Assembly: GCF_000262465.1 (NCBI RefSeq) | Contig: NZ_CM001489.1 | Coordinates: 4,815,243-4,879,242 of the forward strand | Length of the DNA: 64,000 nt | Source of the DNA: Frankia sp. QA3 | Lineage (GTDB): Bacteria > Actinomycetota > Actinomycetes > Frankiales > Frankiaceae | Reading direction: 5' to 3' | In this document: positions 36,277-45,181 of the stretch, piece after piece | How the letters are laid out: every line of letters begins with the position of its first letter | How positions within the stretch are numbered: the first letter of the stretch is position 1 | Notes under the pieces: model-generated | Seen by the model: the letters and a program-made list of their open reading frames with translations, nothing else | Database searches by the model: none | Told to the model about the DNA's origin: nothing | Position numbers and translations under genes: made by a program

Positions 36277-38358
36277 GTGTCCGGCGCCCGTCATCGGTCC
36301 CCAGGTGGAGGCTCTCGCGGCGCCGGGCCGCGCGGGCCTGGCCGCCGTGTCGGCAGGTCGCCGCGCGGGCGGCTCGCGCGGCCCGGACGGTTCGCGCGGC
36401 CCGGACGGTTCGCGCGGCCCGGACGGTTCGCGCGGCCCGGACGGTTCGGCTCGGACGGCCGGCGCCGGGGCTGGCGGGCCCGCGGGATCGGTCTCGGCGC
36501 GGTCAGCAGTGCCGCCCTACTCGTCCTCGGCGGTCTCACGATCACCGGCCTCGGGTTCGCGGCGGCGTCCGTCTGGCACGGCGGTTCGCCCGACGAGTGC
36601 GCGGACGGCACCACCCGGACCACGCTGACCATCACCACCGCGCCGACCCTCAACGCGCCGATCAGCCGGCTGGCAGCAGAGTTCAGCCGGACGCACTCCG
36701 ACCGGGACGGACCCTGCGTGACCTTCGAGGTGTCCGCCTCGCCGTCCGACCGGGCGCTCGACACGCTGTCGCGGGCGAACGCGCCCGGTTCGGCCGTTCC
36801 CGACGTGTGGATCCCCGAGTCGGCGGACTGGCTGGAGCTTGGGCAGGAGTCGAACACCGCGGCGCAGCAGCTACCGGCGCGGGCGACGACGATCGCCGGC
36901 TCCCCCGTCGTCATCGCGATGCCCCGGCTGATGGCGCAGCGGCTCGGCTGGCCCGAACATCACCTGACCTGGGCCGATCTCGCGGCCAACGCGGACGAGG
37001 CCGCATTCTGGCCGAACCGCGGGGAGCCCCGCTGGGGCGAGTTCCGGCTCGCCATGGCCAACCCCGAGACCTCGGCGGCGGCGCTGCGCACGGTCATCGG
37101 CACGGTCGGCGCGGTGCGCGGGCTGGCTCCCGCGGACATGACACCGGGTACCTTCGACCAGGATCGGGCGGCCCAGGCCACGGTGCTGCACCTGGAACGC
37201 TCGATCGACTGGCTGCCGCAGTACGACCACCAGCTGTTCGACTCGGTCCGCAACAGCGGGACGGAGAACGGCGCCGCCGGCAGCGCGCCGTCCGCGTTCC
37301 CCGCCCTGGAGTCCGACGTCATCGCCTACAACCGGGCGCTGGCGGCCCGGACGGGACCGCTGCCGGCGACGACCCTGGTCGCCTCCTATCCCGCCGACGG
37401 CGTGTTCACGGCAACGGTGCCCTACATCGTCCTGAAGCGGACGTCGGGCTCGGCGCCCAAGCGCGCCGCGGCGGACGCCTTCGCCGCCTACCTGCACGGC
37501 GACGCCGGGCGGCGGGCACTGACCGCGGCCGGCTTCCGCACCCCGGCGGAACTGCAGGGCCGCGACGACCCGGGCGGGCTGTCGGCAAGTCTCAACGCCA
37601 CCGACGGCGTGCGCTCCACCCCGCCGAAACTCGCCAGCACGGACGCCTCGGACAGCGTGCTCGGGACCGCGCGCCGGTTCTTCCGGCACAGCCGTGAGCG
37701 CGGAACCACCCTCGCCGTGCTCGACACCTCCGGTTCGATGGCGCTGCCGTTGACGGGCGACGCCGGTCGCACACGCCTCCAGGCGGCCACGGCCGCGGCG
37801 CTGGCCGGCCTGCGGCTGTTCGCGCCGGACAGCGAGGTCGGGCTCTGGCAGTCCTCCGCCGAGCTGCCCGGGGGCCACCGGGAGCTCGCCCCACTGGCCC
37901 GGCTGGACGCGCCGGGCCGCACCGGCACCCAGCTCAACGACCTGACCGCGGCGCAGGCGGACCTGAAACCCGCCGGCAGCACCGACCTGTACTCGACCGC
38001 GGTCGCGGCCGTGCGCGAGCTGACCGGCAGATTCACCCCCGACCGGCTCAACCGGGTCGTTCTGTTCACCGACGGCGACGACGACGCGGGCGGCGACGAC
38101 CATGCCGGCGGCGAGCAGCCGGGGCGGCAGGCGGCGGCGAGCCGCGAACCGGCGCTCGACCAGGCGGTCTCCGCGCTGCGGGCCGCCGCCGATCCGCGCC
38201 GGCCCGTCCAGCTCATCGTCATCGCCTGCGATCCCGGCGCGGATCTCGCCGCGCTACAACGCCTGGCCGGCGCCACCGGCGGCCACGCCTACCTCACCCC
38301 CGACTCGGACGGCCTGTTCGACATCTACGTCGACACGCTGACCGGCGCCGGCGGCTGA
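36277..38358 (+). CDS. Membrane-anchored solute-binding-like protein with C-terminal von Willebrand A domain
   Basis: A 693-residue protein. A basic N-terminus with ARPGRF repeats is followed by one membrane helix (SSAALLVLGGLTITGLGFA). Residues about 110-430 form an extracytoplasmic type II binding-protein fold (LTITTAPTLNAPISRLAAEF, VPDVWIPESADW). Residues about 480-690 are a VWA domain with an intact MIDAS: DTSGSM, GSTDLYSTA and FTDGDDD. Such SBP-VWA proteins are common in actinobacteria and may bind a wall ligand via the metal site. GTG 36277 follows AAAGGA. Confidence 0.85.
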   Translation: MSGARHRSPGGGSRGAGPRGPGRRVGRSPRGRLARPGRFARPGRFARPGRFARPGRFGSDGRRRGWRARGIGLGAVSSAALLVLGGLTITGLGFAAASVWHGGSPDECADGTTRTTLTITTAPTLNAPISRLAAEFSRTHSDRDGPCVTFEVSASPSDRALDTLSRANAPGSAVPDVWIPESADWLELGQESNTAAQQLPARATTIAGSPVVIAMPRLMAQRLGWPEHHLTWADLAANADEAAFWPNRGEPRWGEFRLAMANPETSAAALRTVIGTVGAVRGLAPADMTPGTFDQDRAAQATVLHLERSIDWLPQYDHQLFDSVRNSGTENGAAGSAPSAFPALESDVIAYNRALAARTGPLPATTLVASYPADGVFTATVPYIVLKRTSGSAPKRAAADAFAAYLHGDAGRRALTAAGFRTPAELQGRDDPGGLSASLNATDGVRSTPPKLASTDASDSVLGTARRFFRHSRERGTTLAVLDTSGSMALPLTGDAGRTRLQAATAAALAGLRLFAPDSEVGLWQSSAELPGGHRELAPLARLDAPGRTGTQLNDLTAAQADLKPAGSTDLYSTAVAAVRELTGRFTPDRLNRVVLFTDGDDDAGGDDHAGGEQPGRQAAASREPALDQAVSALRAAADPRRPVQLIVIACDPGADLAALQRLAGATGGHAYLTPDSDGLFDIYVDTLTGAGG
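36376..36447. repeat. 18-bp minisatellite, four copies
   Basis: GCGCGGCCCGGACGGTTC repeats perfectly at 36376, 36394, 36412 and 36430. It encodes the ARPGRF hexapeptides in the cytoplasmic tail of the VWA protein. Confidence 0.93.
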
Positions 38359-38695
38359 CCCGAGCCGGCCCGCGACGCCTTACCACTGACCACGCCGGGC
38401 AGGCCGGCAGCCTTCCCGCCGACCACGCGGGCCGGGCGGGCCGGGCCGGGCGGGCCGACAGCTCGTCCGGGGCCGTCCTCATGCCGCCACTCTCCCCGCC
38501 CGGCACCGCCAACCAGCCGCCCTTCGTCATTCCGGCCAGATCGCGGCCACATCGTGCCGAGGCCTAATCACGGTTCTGAGCCGAAAAACCGTGCCCAGAC
38601 CTCGGCACGACTACGCACACCACCGGTAACGGAAGGAAACCGCAGCCAGCTACTCAGCCCGGCCCGCTGGCCGGTCAGCCCGCGACACCGACGGC
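38359..38695. other. Convergent intergenic region holding a nested palindrome
   Basis: No gene seen between the VWA gene and the small conserved gene. It contains runs of GGGCCGGGC-type sequence near 38420-38460 and the palindrome described separately at 38552-38610. Confidence 0.5.
38552..38610. terminator. Nested palindrome, candidate bidirectional terminator
   Basis: An outer perfect 11-bp stem (TCGTGCCGAGG at 38552-38562 with its complement at 38600-38610) encloses an inner 7-bp stem (CACGGTT at 38569 with AACCGTG at 38587). The joined loops are asymmetric. Its place between convergent genes fits a terminator; a protein-binding or mobile-element remnant is possible. Confidence 0.6.
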
Positions 38696-38944
38696 TCAGC
38701 CCGCGACGCCAGCGGCGCGGCGTCGGCCGGCCCGGGTGCGGCGCGGATCGGGGCTGGCGGCGTCCGGGAAGCGGCGCAGGTACTCGCGTTCGAGCTCCAT
38801 CATGCGCGCGGTGTGGGTCTCGAACGCGTCCTCGCTGCCTGCGATGAACGCGTCGTGCCGGGTGCGGTGCAGGTGCCGCAGCTCTCGGACGAGGTCGTCG
38901 TCGGTCAGGTTGGGGGCGGGGATGCCCGCGGGTCGGTGCGTCAT
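38696..38944 (-). CDS. Small conserved actinobacterial protein (DUF6158-like)
   Basis: An 82-residue, highly charged helical protein: MTHRPAGIPAPNLTDDDLVRE with LRHLHRTRHDAF, a central AFETHTARMMELEREYLRRF and a basic C-terminus. The LTDDDL...ELxxLHRTRH pattern is that of a small conserved family in actinomycetes (recalled as DUF6158, from memory). It starts at ATG 38944. No function known. Confidence 0.75.
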   Translation of the reverse strand: MTHRPAGIPAPNLTDDDLVRELRHLHRTRHDAFIAGSEDAFETHTARMMELEREYLRRFPDAASPDPRRTRAGRRRAAGVAG

Positions 38945-39115
38945 GACCTGGGTCTACCCGCTCCGCCGGCAGATTTCGCGCCGATCCCGGCCCTGGTCGC
39001 AGCCGGCGATCGGCCCCACCAGCGCGGCCTCCCAGCCCAGCCCGGAGTCACTCCCGGCCCGCAGGCACAGCCGACCCATGGTCACAGCCCACCCATGGCG
39101 ACAGCCGGCCCATGG

Positions 39116-39439
39116 TCACAGCGGGGGCGGGACCGGCAGGGGGCCGGGCTGCGGGATGGGGTCCGGGCCGGGGCCGGGCGGCACGGGATCGGGCCCCGGG
39201 CCGGGCGGGACGGGGTCCGGGCCGGGGCCGGGCGGCACGGGATCGGGCCCCGGGCCCGGCGGCACCGGATCGGGGACGGGCGTCGGCGGGACGGGGTCCG
39301 GAGGCGTCGGAAGCGGGCCCGGGCCGGGCGGCGGCAGGACCGCCACGGCCCCGAATCCCGCGTACTTGCGCGGCGCCGGAACAGGGGTGAGGCAGATGCT
39401 GTCCATCTTGTGGCGGTGCCCACGCGACGCCCGGCGCAC
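39116..39439 (-). CDS. Proline-rich GPGPDPVPP repeat protein (doubtful)
   Basis: A 107-residue frame, or 96 residues from ATG 39406 (MDSICLTPVPAPRKYAG). More than half is a Pro/Gly repeat of nine residues (GPGPDPVPP, four to five copies) from a 27-bp DNA repeat. No signal peptide, domain or strong ribosome-binding site is seen. It is divergent to the sensor kinase gene. It may be real or merely an open frame in a minisatellite. Confidence 0.4.
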   Translation of the reverse strand: MRRASRGHRHKMDSICLTPVPAPRKYAGFGAVAVLPPPGPGPLPTPPDPVPPTPVPDPVPPGPGPDPVPPGPGPDPVPPGPGPDPVPPGPGPDPIPQPGPLPVPPPL

Positions 39440-39505
39440 ACCGCAACGACCGGATCGGACGCGAGGGGTGGTCGTGCCACCGCTCGATCATTACCGTTGT
39501 GACCT

Positions 39506-40777
39506 ATGACCGGGTTGGGCGGATCCGCGGGTCCTACCTGGGCCGTCGTCCACCGCACCGAGCAGCGCATGTCCCGGATGGTCGGGTACGCGCGGGCCGC
39601 CTGCGCGACGTTCGTGGTCATCCCGCTGTTCGGGTGGGACCGGCTGCGCCATCCCTGGCTCGCCGTGCTGATCGTGGTCGCCGCCGCCGCCGAGGCGAGC
39701 TGGTTCGCCTGGCGGGCCTGGCACGGGCCGGACCGGCTGTCCCGGCGGCTGGTGTTGACCGACGTCTCGTTCTGCGTGCTGCTGATGCTGGTCGGCTCCC
39801 GCGCGGCCCAGCCGCACGACCGCAACAAGCTGATGACCGAGCTGGTGCCGTTCAGCCTAGTGGCCTCGGCCGGCGTCGGGTTCGGCCTGGGGCTCGGGCT
39901 GCTGGCCATCGCCGCGGTGACGATCCTGATGACGGCGTGGAGCCTGGCCGTCCTGCCGGACGTCTCCCTCAAGCTCGGCTCGGACCTGCTGGGCTTCGCT
40001 CTGTGGTACGTCGTCGCGATGCTCATCGCCCGGGAGCTGCGGACGCTGTCCGCGGCGACCGCGGCCGCCCAGGACGCGGCCAGGGTCGCCGGGCGGCTCG
40101 CCGTGGAGCAGGAACGGGAGGCCGAGAGCCTGCGCCAGCGCGAGATCACCCACCGGGAGATCCACGACTACCTGCTGCCCATCGTCGATCACGTCGCGGC
40201 CGGCGGCATGCCGTCGGCCGCGCTGGTCCGGGAGGCCCGGCGCGGGGCGCAACGGGCCCGGCGGATCATCATGGACCCGCGCGGGCTGGACCCGCGGGTC
40301 CTCGACGGCGACGGCGGCGGGACGCCCGAGCCGGGCGAGACGGGGTTCGAGGCGATGATGTCGGCGGTCGTCGACGCGTTCGCCGACGAGGGCCTCGCGC
40401 TCGTCCCCTTCGTGGCGATCCAGGGCGAGCCGCCCGCGCCGGTGCGCGAGGCGCTGGTCGCCGCGACCCGGGAGGCGCTGCGCAACGTCGTGCGGCACGC
40501 CGGCGGGGTCGACGAGGTCAGCCTGTTCGTCGAGGGTGACGCGAGCGGGATGCTCGTGGTCGTCCGCGACCGGGGCGTCGGGTTCGACCCGGCGACGGTC
40601 CGCCCGGGCGGCGGGATGAGCGGCAGCTACCAGGCCCTGCGCCGGCACGGCGGGCAGGCGCTCGTCACCGGCCGGCCCGGCGGCGGGGTCAAGGTGACGC
40701 TGCGCTGGCCGGCGCCGCCCACCCCGCCCGATGGCGGGGCACCGTCCCCCCTGCCCGAGCAGGAAGGCCCGTGGTGA
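39506..40777 (+). CDS. Sensor histidine kinase (NarL-partner type)
   Basis: A 423-residue membrane kinase. The N-terminal 170 residues hold about five hydrophobic helices (ACATFVVIPLFGW, LAVLIVVAAAAEASWFAW, GVGFGLGLGLLAIAAVTIL). A coiled helix (AVEQEREAESLRQREITH) leads to the phosphoacceptor HREIHDYLLPIVDH. The ATPase domain has the N box (REALRNVVRHAGG) and G box (RDRGVGFDP). It phosphorylates the response regulator encoded next, with which it overlaps by GTGA. It starts at ATG 39506. Signal unknown. Confidence 0.9.
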   Translation: MTGLGGSAGPTWAVVHRTEQRMSRMVGYARAACATFVVIPLFGWDRLRHPWLAVLIVVAAAAEASWFAWRAWHGPDRLSRRLVLTDVSFCVLLMLVGSRAAQPHDRNKLMTELVPFSLVASAGVGFGLGLGLLAIAAVTILMTAWSLAVLPDVSLKLGSDLLGFALWYVVAMLIARELRTLSAATAAAQDAARVAGRLAVEQEREAESLRQREITHREIHDYLLPIVDHVAAGGMPSAALVREARRGAQRARRIIMDPRGLDPRVLDGDGGGTPEPGETGFEAMMSAVVDAFADEGLALVPFVAIQGEPPAPVREALVAATREALRNVVRHAGGVDEVSLFVEGDASGMLVVVRDRGVGFDPATVRPGGGMSGSYQALRRHGGQALVTGRPGGGVKVTLRWPAPPTPPDGGAPSPLPEQEGPW

Positions 40778-41580
40778 GCACCGAGCGTCGGCCGGTCTCG
40801 GTGGCGATCATCGACGACCATCCGATCGCCACCGAGTCGCTGGCCGCCCGCTTCGCCGGCGCCGGGTTCTCGGTCCTCGCGCCGGCCCCGAGCCTGGAGG
40901 CGTTCGACCGCAGCGCCACGCCCGGCGTCGTCGTCTGCGACCTGCACCTGCCCGGGATCTCCGGCGCCGCGGCCGTGGCCGACCTGCACGCCCGCGGCCT
41001 GCCGGTCCTGACGACGTCCGGGGTGGCGACCCCCGACGAGGTGCTCGACGCGATCGCCGCGCAGGCCCGCGGGTTCGTCGAGAAGACGGCGCCGGCGCAG
41101 CAGTTCGTGGCCGCGGTGACCGCCGTGGCCGCCGGCAGCTACCACGTCTCCGCCCGCCTCGCCGGATTCCTGCTGGAGGACGCACAGCGGCGGCCGCTGT
41201 CCCGCGGCGAGATCGACGCCGACGAACGCAACCTGCTGCGCGGCCTCGCCCAAGGGGATCATCTCGACGAGCTGTGCGCCGAGTGGGGGCTCGCGCCGCC
41301 CGACGCGCACGGCTTCCTCGCCCGGATCTTCGACGCCGCCCGCCGCCGGCGCCGGCTGCACCGACCCTCGCCGCGGGAGGCCGAGGTGATGGTCCTCGTC
41401 GGCTGCCAGGGGCTGTCCCACAAGGAGGCGGCCCGGGCGATGAACGTCAAGGCCAGCGTCGTCGCCGACTACCTGCGCACGGTGCGGGCCAAGTACATCG
41501 CGAGCCATCCCGACGCCCCGCCGACGATCCCGCCGAGCACCGCCGCCGCGATCTGGGCCCGTGAGCTCGGCTTCGGCTGA
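40774..41580 (+). CDS. LuxR/NarL-type response regulator
   Basis: A 268-residue regulator. The receiver domain has the acidic pair in AIIDDHP, phospho-Asp in VVVCDLHLPG, Thr/Ser in LTTSG and Lys in FVEKTA. The C-terminal helix-turn-helix is SPREAEVMVLVGCQGLSHKE followed by VKASVVADYLRTVRAKY. A 60-residue helical linker separates the domains, longer than usual. The GTG at 40774 overlaps the kinase stop; AGGAAGG is 7 nt before it. Cognate pair with the upstream kinase; targets unknown. Confidence 0.9.
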   Translation: MSTERRPVSVAIIDDHPIATESLAARFAGAGFSVLAPAPSLEAFDRSATPGVVVCDLHLPGISGAAAVADLHARGLPVLTTSGVATPDEVLDAIAAQARGFVEKTAPAQQFVAAVTAVAAGSYHVSARLAGFLLEDAQRRPLSRGEIDADERNLLRGLAQGDHLDELCAEWGLAPPDAHGFLARIFDAARRRRRLHRPSPREAEVMVLVGCQGLSHKEAARAMNVKASVVADYLRTVRAKYIASHPDAPPTIPPSTAAAIWARELGFG

Positions 41581-41675
41581 GCCCCGCACCCGGCCCCGCG
41601 GCTTGGCGCTCCCCGGGGCACCCCCGTGTTTTCGTGGGATTGCCGGGCGTCCCCTGCGCCCACACCCTCGTCAGG

Positions 41676-42263
41676 ATGGGGGGCGTCGGCGGGGAGGGAG
41701 ATCCGACGCGGGCGGACCGACTGCGCGCGGCCTTCCTCGGCTCCTTTCTCACCGTGGCGGAGCTGCCCCCCGGCATGTGCCGCATCAGGCCGCCCGGCAT
41801 CACCGCCCCCGACCCGCCAGCCCCACAGCCCGGCAGGGGGCCCGCCGGCCACGCGGTGCACCAGGACCATGCCGTCTGGCTGGGCTCGCCCGACGCGGAG
41901 CTGTACCGGCTGGACGACGCGCGCTGGCTGCTGCCCAGCCCACGCCGGGCCGCCGGGCTCGCCCGCGAGCTGCTGGGGCCACAGGCCATCCCGCCGAGTG
42001 CCGGTGGGGCAGCCCCCGGTCCGGCCCGGCTGCAGGTCGTCCGCGGCACCCCGACCGCCGGCTACCTGCAGGTCATCCAGCTCGGTCCGGTGGTAGCGCG
42101 GCTGCAGGCCGTTCCCGGCGAGGATTCGGCGCTGCCCGACGGCCTCGACGCGAACCTCGGCCGGCTCGTCGCGCAGCGGATCGCGGAGCTGGCCGGCGCG
42201 GCCGCCGGGCTGCGCCGGCCCGGTTGGCATCCCGCCCGCTGGATCCGCCGGCCAGGCGGGTGA
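41676..42263 (+). CDS. Hypothetical protein
   Basis: A 195-residue protein starting MGGVGGEGDPTRADRLRAAF. It contains ordered-looking segments (HAVWLGSPDAELYRLDDARW, LQVIQLGPVVARLQAV, VAQRIAELAGAAAG) split by a Pro-rich stretch, and no membrane helix. No family recognised. The start could be GTG 41634. It follows the two-component pair on the same strand and precedes a strong hairpin. Confidence 0.6.
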   Translation: MGGVGGEGDPTRADRLRAAFLGSFLTVAELPPGMCRIRPPGITAPDPPAPQPGRGPAGHAVHQDHAVWLGSPDAELYRLDDARWLLPSPRRAAGLARELLGPQAIPPSAGGAAPGPARLQVVRGTPTAGYLQVIQLGPVVARLQAVPGEDSALPDGLDANLGRLVAQRIAELAGAAAGLRRPGWHPARWIRRPGG

Positions 42264-42775
42264 GGAGCGGGTGAGGGACCGCGGGAAACCATCCTCCGAC
42301 GGCCTGTGCCGACTGTTTTCCCCCGATGAATCGGGGATGGTCTGCGCCACCGGAATCCCACAGGATGAGTCCAGGGACCACGCCGGTGCGACGGGTCAGG
42401 CCAGTTCGCCGGGGGACGAGACGGCCAGGTGCCGAATCGGGGGCGCACCGGCGTGGTTCCGCGGACTGCCGGTCTTTCGGGGGAGACCGGCAGTCCGACG
42501 CACCTTCCGGGCACCGCCCCGCCGCTCTACTGCTCCGCCGCCACGCCGCCACGCCGCCGCGCCGCCGCGCCGCCACGGGCACCCTGCCACCGCAGGCACC
42601 CCACCGCCACGGCCGAGGCACCGTGCGCACGACGGCCCACCGCGGAGCGCAACCACGGGCGGCTACCAGATACGGACGTTCGGTCCCGTTATCCTGCCGT
42701 TTGGCGAGGGTGTCGACGCCTACCCCGGTCGGCGCCGCTACGATCTGCCCACCGGAATCGTGGACAGGGGGTGCC
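42264..42775. other. Non-coding upstream region of the Hsp70-WD40 gene
   Basis: No gene called. It contains a strong hairpin at 42462-42497, a small dyad CCCCGAT-GA-ATCGGGG at about 42319, and a CCGCCACG/CCGCCGCG triplet-like repeat at about 42535-42580. Confidence 0.5.
42462..42497 (+). terminator. Intrinsic-type terminator hairpin
   Basis: A perfect 14-bp stem, CGGACTGCCGGTCT (42462-42475) with its complement at 42484-42497, and an 8-nt loop TTCGGGGG. It lies 200 bp after the hypothetical gene and likely insulates the Hsp70-WD40 transcription unit. Confidence 0.75.
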
Positions 42776-45106
42776 GTGGGCGAGCCGATCCTCGCGATCG
42801 ACTACGGTACCTGCAGTGCCCGGGCGGCTTTGGCCGTCGAAGGCCGCATCGAACCGGTTCGGGAACCCGCCAGCGGCTCGGTGAGCTGGCCGGCGTCGGT
42901 GTTCGCCGACGGGGGCAACCTGATCGTCGGCACCCTCGCCGAACGCCGCAAGCGGATCTGGCCCGCCGCCTACCGCGGCGAGATCAAACGGGACCTGGCC
43001 CGCGAGGGCGCCGTGTCGCTCGATGGCCGCGGCTACCCGGCGCACGCGCTGGTCACCGCTGTGCTGGGCGCCCTGAAGGCGGAGGCGGAGCAGCAGCTCG
43101 GCGAGCAGTCGCTGTCACGGGCCGTCGTCACCGTGCCGGCGAGCTACGACCCGGCCGGCCCGCTGCGCCGGATCATGATCTCGGCGGCGGAGGCCGCCGG
43201 CTTCGTCGACGTGGACCTGCTCGCCGAGCCGGTCGCCGCGGCCTGGTCGCCGCTCGTCGGCGCCGAGCCCGAGCCCGGGTCGCTGATGCTCGTCTATGAC
43301 CTCGGGGGCGGGACGTTCGAGGGGGCGCTGGTCTCGGTCGGCGACAACGGCCGGCACGAGATGATCGCGCACGCGGCGCTGCACGACTGCGGCGGGCGCG
43401 ACCTCGACCAGATTCTGTTCGACGAGATCCTGGGCCTCTACGGTCCGGGGCTGGAGCCGCTGCTCAACCCGCCGGGGATCGGCGACATCTACCAGACGAC
43501 GGCCAGCCGCACCCGCCACGAGCTGCTCGACTTCGCCCGCGCGGTCAAGCACCAGCTGACCGACATCGCCGTCGTCGAGGACGTGTTCAGCCCGGCCGGC
43601 CTGCTGGTCAGCATGCAGCGCGACCGGCTCACCCAGCTCGCCTCGCCGACCCTGGCCCGCACGATGGCCTGCTGCCAGCATCTACTGGAGACCGCCGGGT
43701 ACGGGCCGGAGAAGCTCGGCGGGGTGCTCCTCGTCGGCGGCAGCTCGCGCATCCCGGTGGTCACCGACGTCCTGGAAGGGCGGCTCGGGGTCGGCACCGA
43801 CTGGCCCGGGCAGCAGCTGTTCACCCCGGTCGACCCGGAGCTCGCCGTGGTGCTCGGCGCGGCGGCCTGGGCGTCGTCGGTGTCGACCCGGCGGACCACC
43901 GCCGCGCGGCCGAACCCCGTGCTGCAGCCGGCTCGCTGGGACATTCCCGGCGGGCGGGCGACGATGGTCCGCTGGCTGGTCGAACCGGGCGGACGCTTCG
44001 ACGCGGGCGCCGTGCTGGCCCGCGTCCGGCTCACCGACGGTTCCCTGTTCGACCTGGCCGTCGAGGCGCCGGGCAGCCTCATCCACACCCACGCCGAGCC
44101 GGGCACGCCGGTCCGCGACGCCGACTGGCTCGCGACCACCCTGCCCTCGGGACCGGCGCCGCTGGGGTCGGCGGGCGCCGCGGACCTGCGCGGCTTCGAG
44201 CGCAGCAGCCGCCCGTCGCTGCGCGTGGAGGTCACCGCGCGGGCCACGCTCAAGGGCCACGAACGCGACGTCACCTCCGCCGCCTTCTCCCCCGACGGCG
44301 CGCTGCTCGCCACCACCAGCAAGGACGGCACCCGGCTGTGGGACGTGGCGACCGGCCGCACGTCGCTGACGCTGAGCGGGCGCAAGAGCCTGGTCGTGCA
44401 CGGCTGCGCGTTCTCCCCCGACGGCAAGCTGCTGGCCACCACCGGCAGCGACAAGACCGCCCGGATCTGGGACGTGGCCACCGGCCGGCAGACGGTGACG
44501 CTGAGCGGGCACCGCGGACCCGTCTACGGCTGCGCGTTCTCCCCCGACGGCAGCCTGCTGGCGACCACCGGCACCGACCGCACCGTGCGGCTGTGGGGCT
44601 CGTCGACCGGCAAGAACATCGCCACCCTCAACGGGCACCGCGGCACGGTCTACGGCTGTGCCTTCTCCCCGGACGGCCGGCTACTGGTCTCCGCGGGCGC
44701 CGAGTCCACGCTGCTGTGGGACGTCTCCGTCGGGGAGGCCATCATGAGCCTGCCGGGGCACACGAACTTCGCCGGCGGCTGCGCGTTCTCCCCCGACGGC
44801 AGCCTGTTGGCGACCGCCGGCAACGAGGGCACCCGGCTGACCGACGCGGGCAGCGGCAGCACCGTCGCGACCCTGCCCGGCTCGGCCCAGAGCTGCGCGT
44901 TCTCCCCCGACGGCCGGCTGCTGGCGACGGCGAGCACCGACGACACGGCCCTGCTGTGGGACGTCTCGACCGGGGCGGCGATCGCCACCCTCACCGGCCA
45001 CAGCAGCACCGTGATGAGCTGCGCCTTCGCGCCGTTCGGCCTGCTGCTCGCCACGACGAGCACGGACCTGACCGCCCGCCTCTGGGAGATCATCTACACG
45101 CCCTGA
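42776..45106 (+). CDS. Hsp70-like ATPase / lipoyl-like domain / seven-bladed WD40 fusion protein
   Basis: A 776-residue protein. Residues 1-370 are an Hsp70-actin ATPase: phosphate-1 IDYGTCSARAAL, catalytic VTVPASYDPA, phosphate-2 VYDLGGGTFEG and adenosine motif LLVGGSSRIPVV. The Hsp70 peptide-binding domain is absent. Residues about 395-455 resemble a biotinyl/lipoyl beta-barrel (VRWLVEPGGRFDAGAVLARV, LAVEAPGSLIHTHAEPGTPV) without the Lys. Residues 490-776 contain seven WD40 repeats with CAFSPDG and LWDV motifs, one full propeller. GTG 42776 has AGGGGG 5 nt upstream. It is likely an ATP-switched scaffold; partners unknown. Confidence 0.87.
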   Translation: MGEPILAIDYGTCSARAALAVEGRIEPVREPASGSVSWPASVFADGGNLIVGTLAERRKRIWPAAYRGEIKRDLAREGAVSLDGRGYPAHALVTAVLGALKAEAEQQLGEQSLSRAVVTVPASYDPAGPLRRIMISAAEAAGFVDVDLLAEPVAAAWSPLVGAEPEPGSLMLVYDLGGGTFEGALVSVGDNGRHEMIAHAALHDCGGRDLDQILFDEILGLYGPGLEPLLNPPGIGDIYQTTASRTRHELLDFARAVKHQLTDIAVVEDVFSPAGLLVSMQRDRLTQLASPTLARTMACCQHLLETAGYGPEKLGGVLLVGGSSRIPVVTDVLEGRLGVGTDWPGQQLFTPVDPELAVVLGAAAWASSVSTRRTTAARPNPVLQPARWDIPGGRATMVRWLVEPGGRFDAGAVLARVRLTDGSLFDLAVEAPGSLIHTHAEPGTPVRDADWLATTLPSGPAPLGSAGAADLRGFERSSRPSLRVEVTARATLKGHERDVTSAAFSPDGALLATTSKDGTRLWDVATGRTSLTLSGRKSLVVHGCAFSPDGKLLATTGSDKTARIWDVATGRQTVTLSGHRGPVYGCAFSPDGSLLATTGTDRTVRLWGSSTGKNIATLNGHRGTVYGCAFSPDGRLLVSAGAESTLLWDVSVGEAIMSLPGHTNFAGGCAFSPDGSLLATAGNEGTRLTDAGSGSTVATLPGSAQSCAFSPDGRLLATASTDDTALLWDVSTGAAIATLTGHSSTVMSCAFAPFGLLLATTSTDLTARLWEIIYTP

Positions 45107-45118
45107 CCGGTGCTCCTC

Positions 45119-45164
45119 CCCGGCCCGGCCCGCGCGATCGGGTGGCGGCGTGGGCCGGGCCGGG
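45119..45164. terminator. Bidirectional terminator hairpin
   Basis: CCCGGCCCGGCCC (45119-45131) pairs perfectly with 45152-45164 across a 20-nt loop. It lies between the convergent Hsp70-WD40 and dienelactone hydrolase genes, 12 and 17 bp from their stops. Confidence 0.78.
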
Positions 45165-45181
45165 ACGGTGGGCGTCCGGCG

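Noticed and set aside
41469-42350. A minus-strand frame opposite the hypothetical gene at 41676-42263
   Set aside because: It overlaps the end of the response regulator on the other strand, is Gly/Arg/Pro-rich and has no start signal. The plus-strand frame has more protein-like composition.
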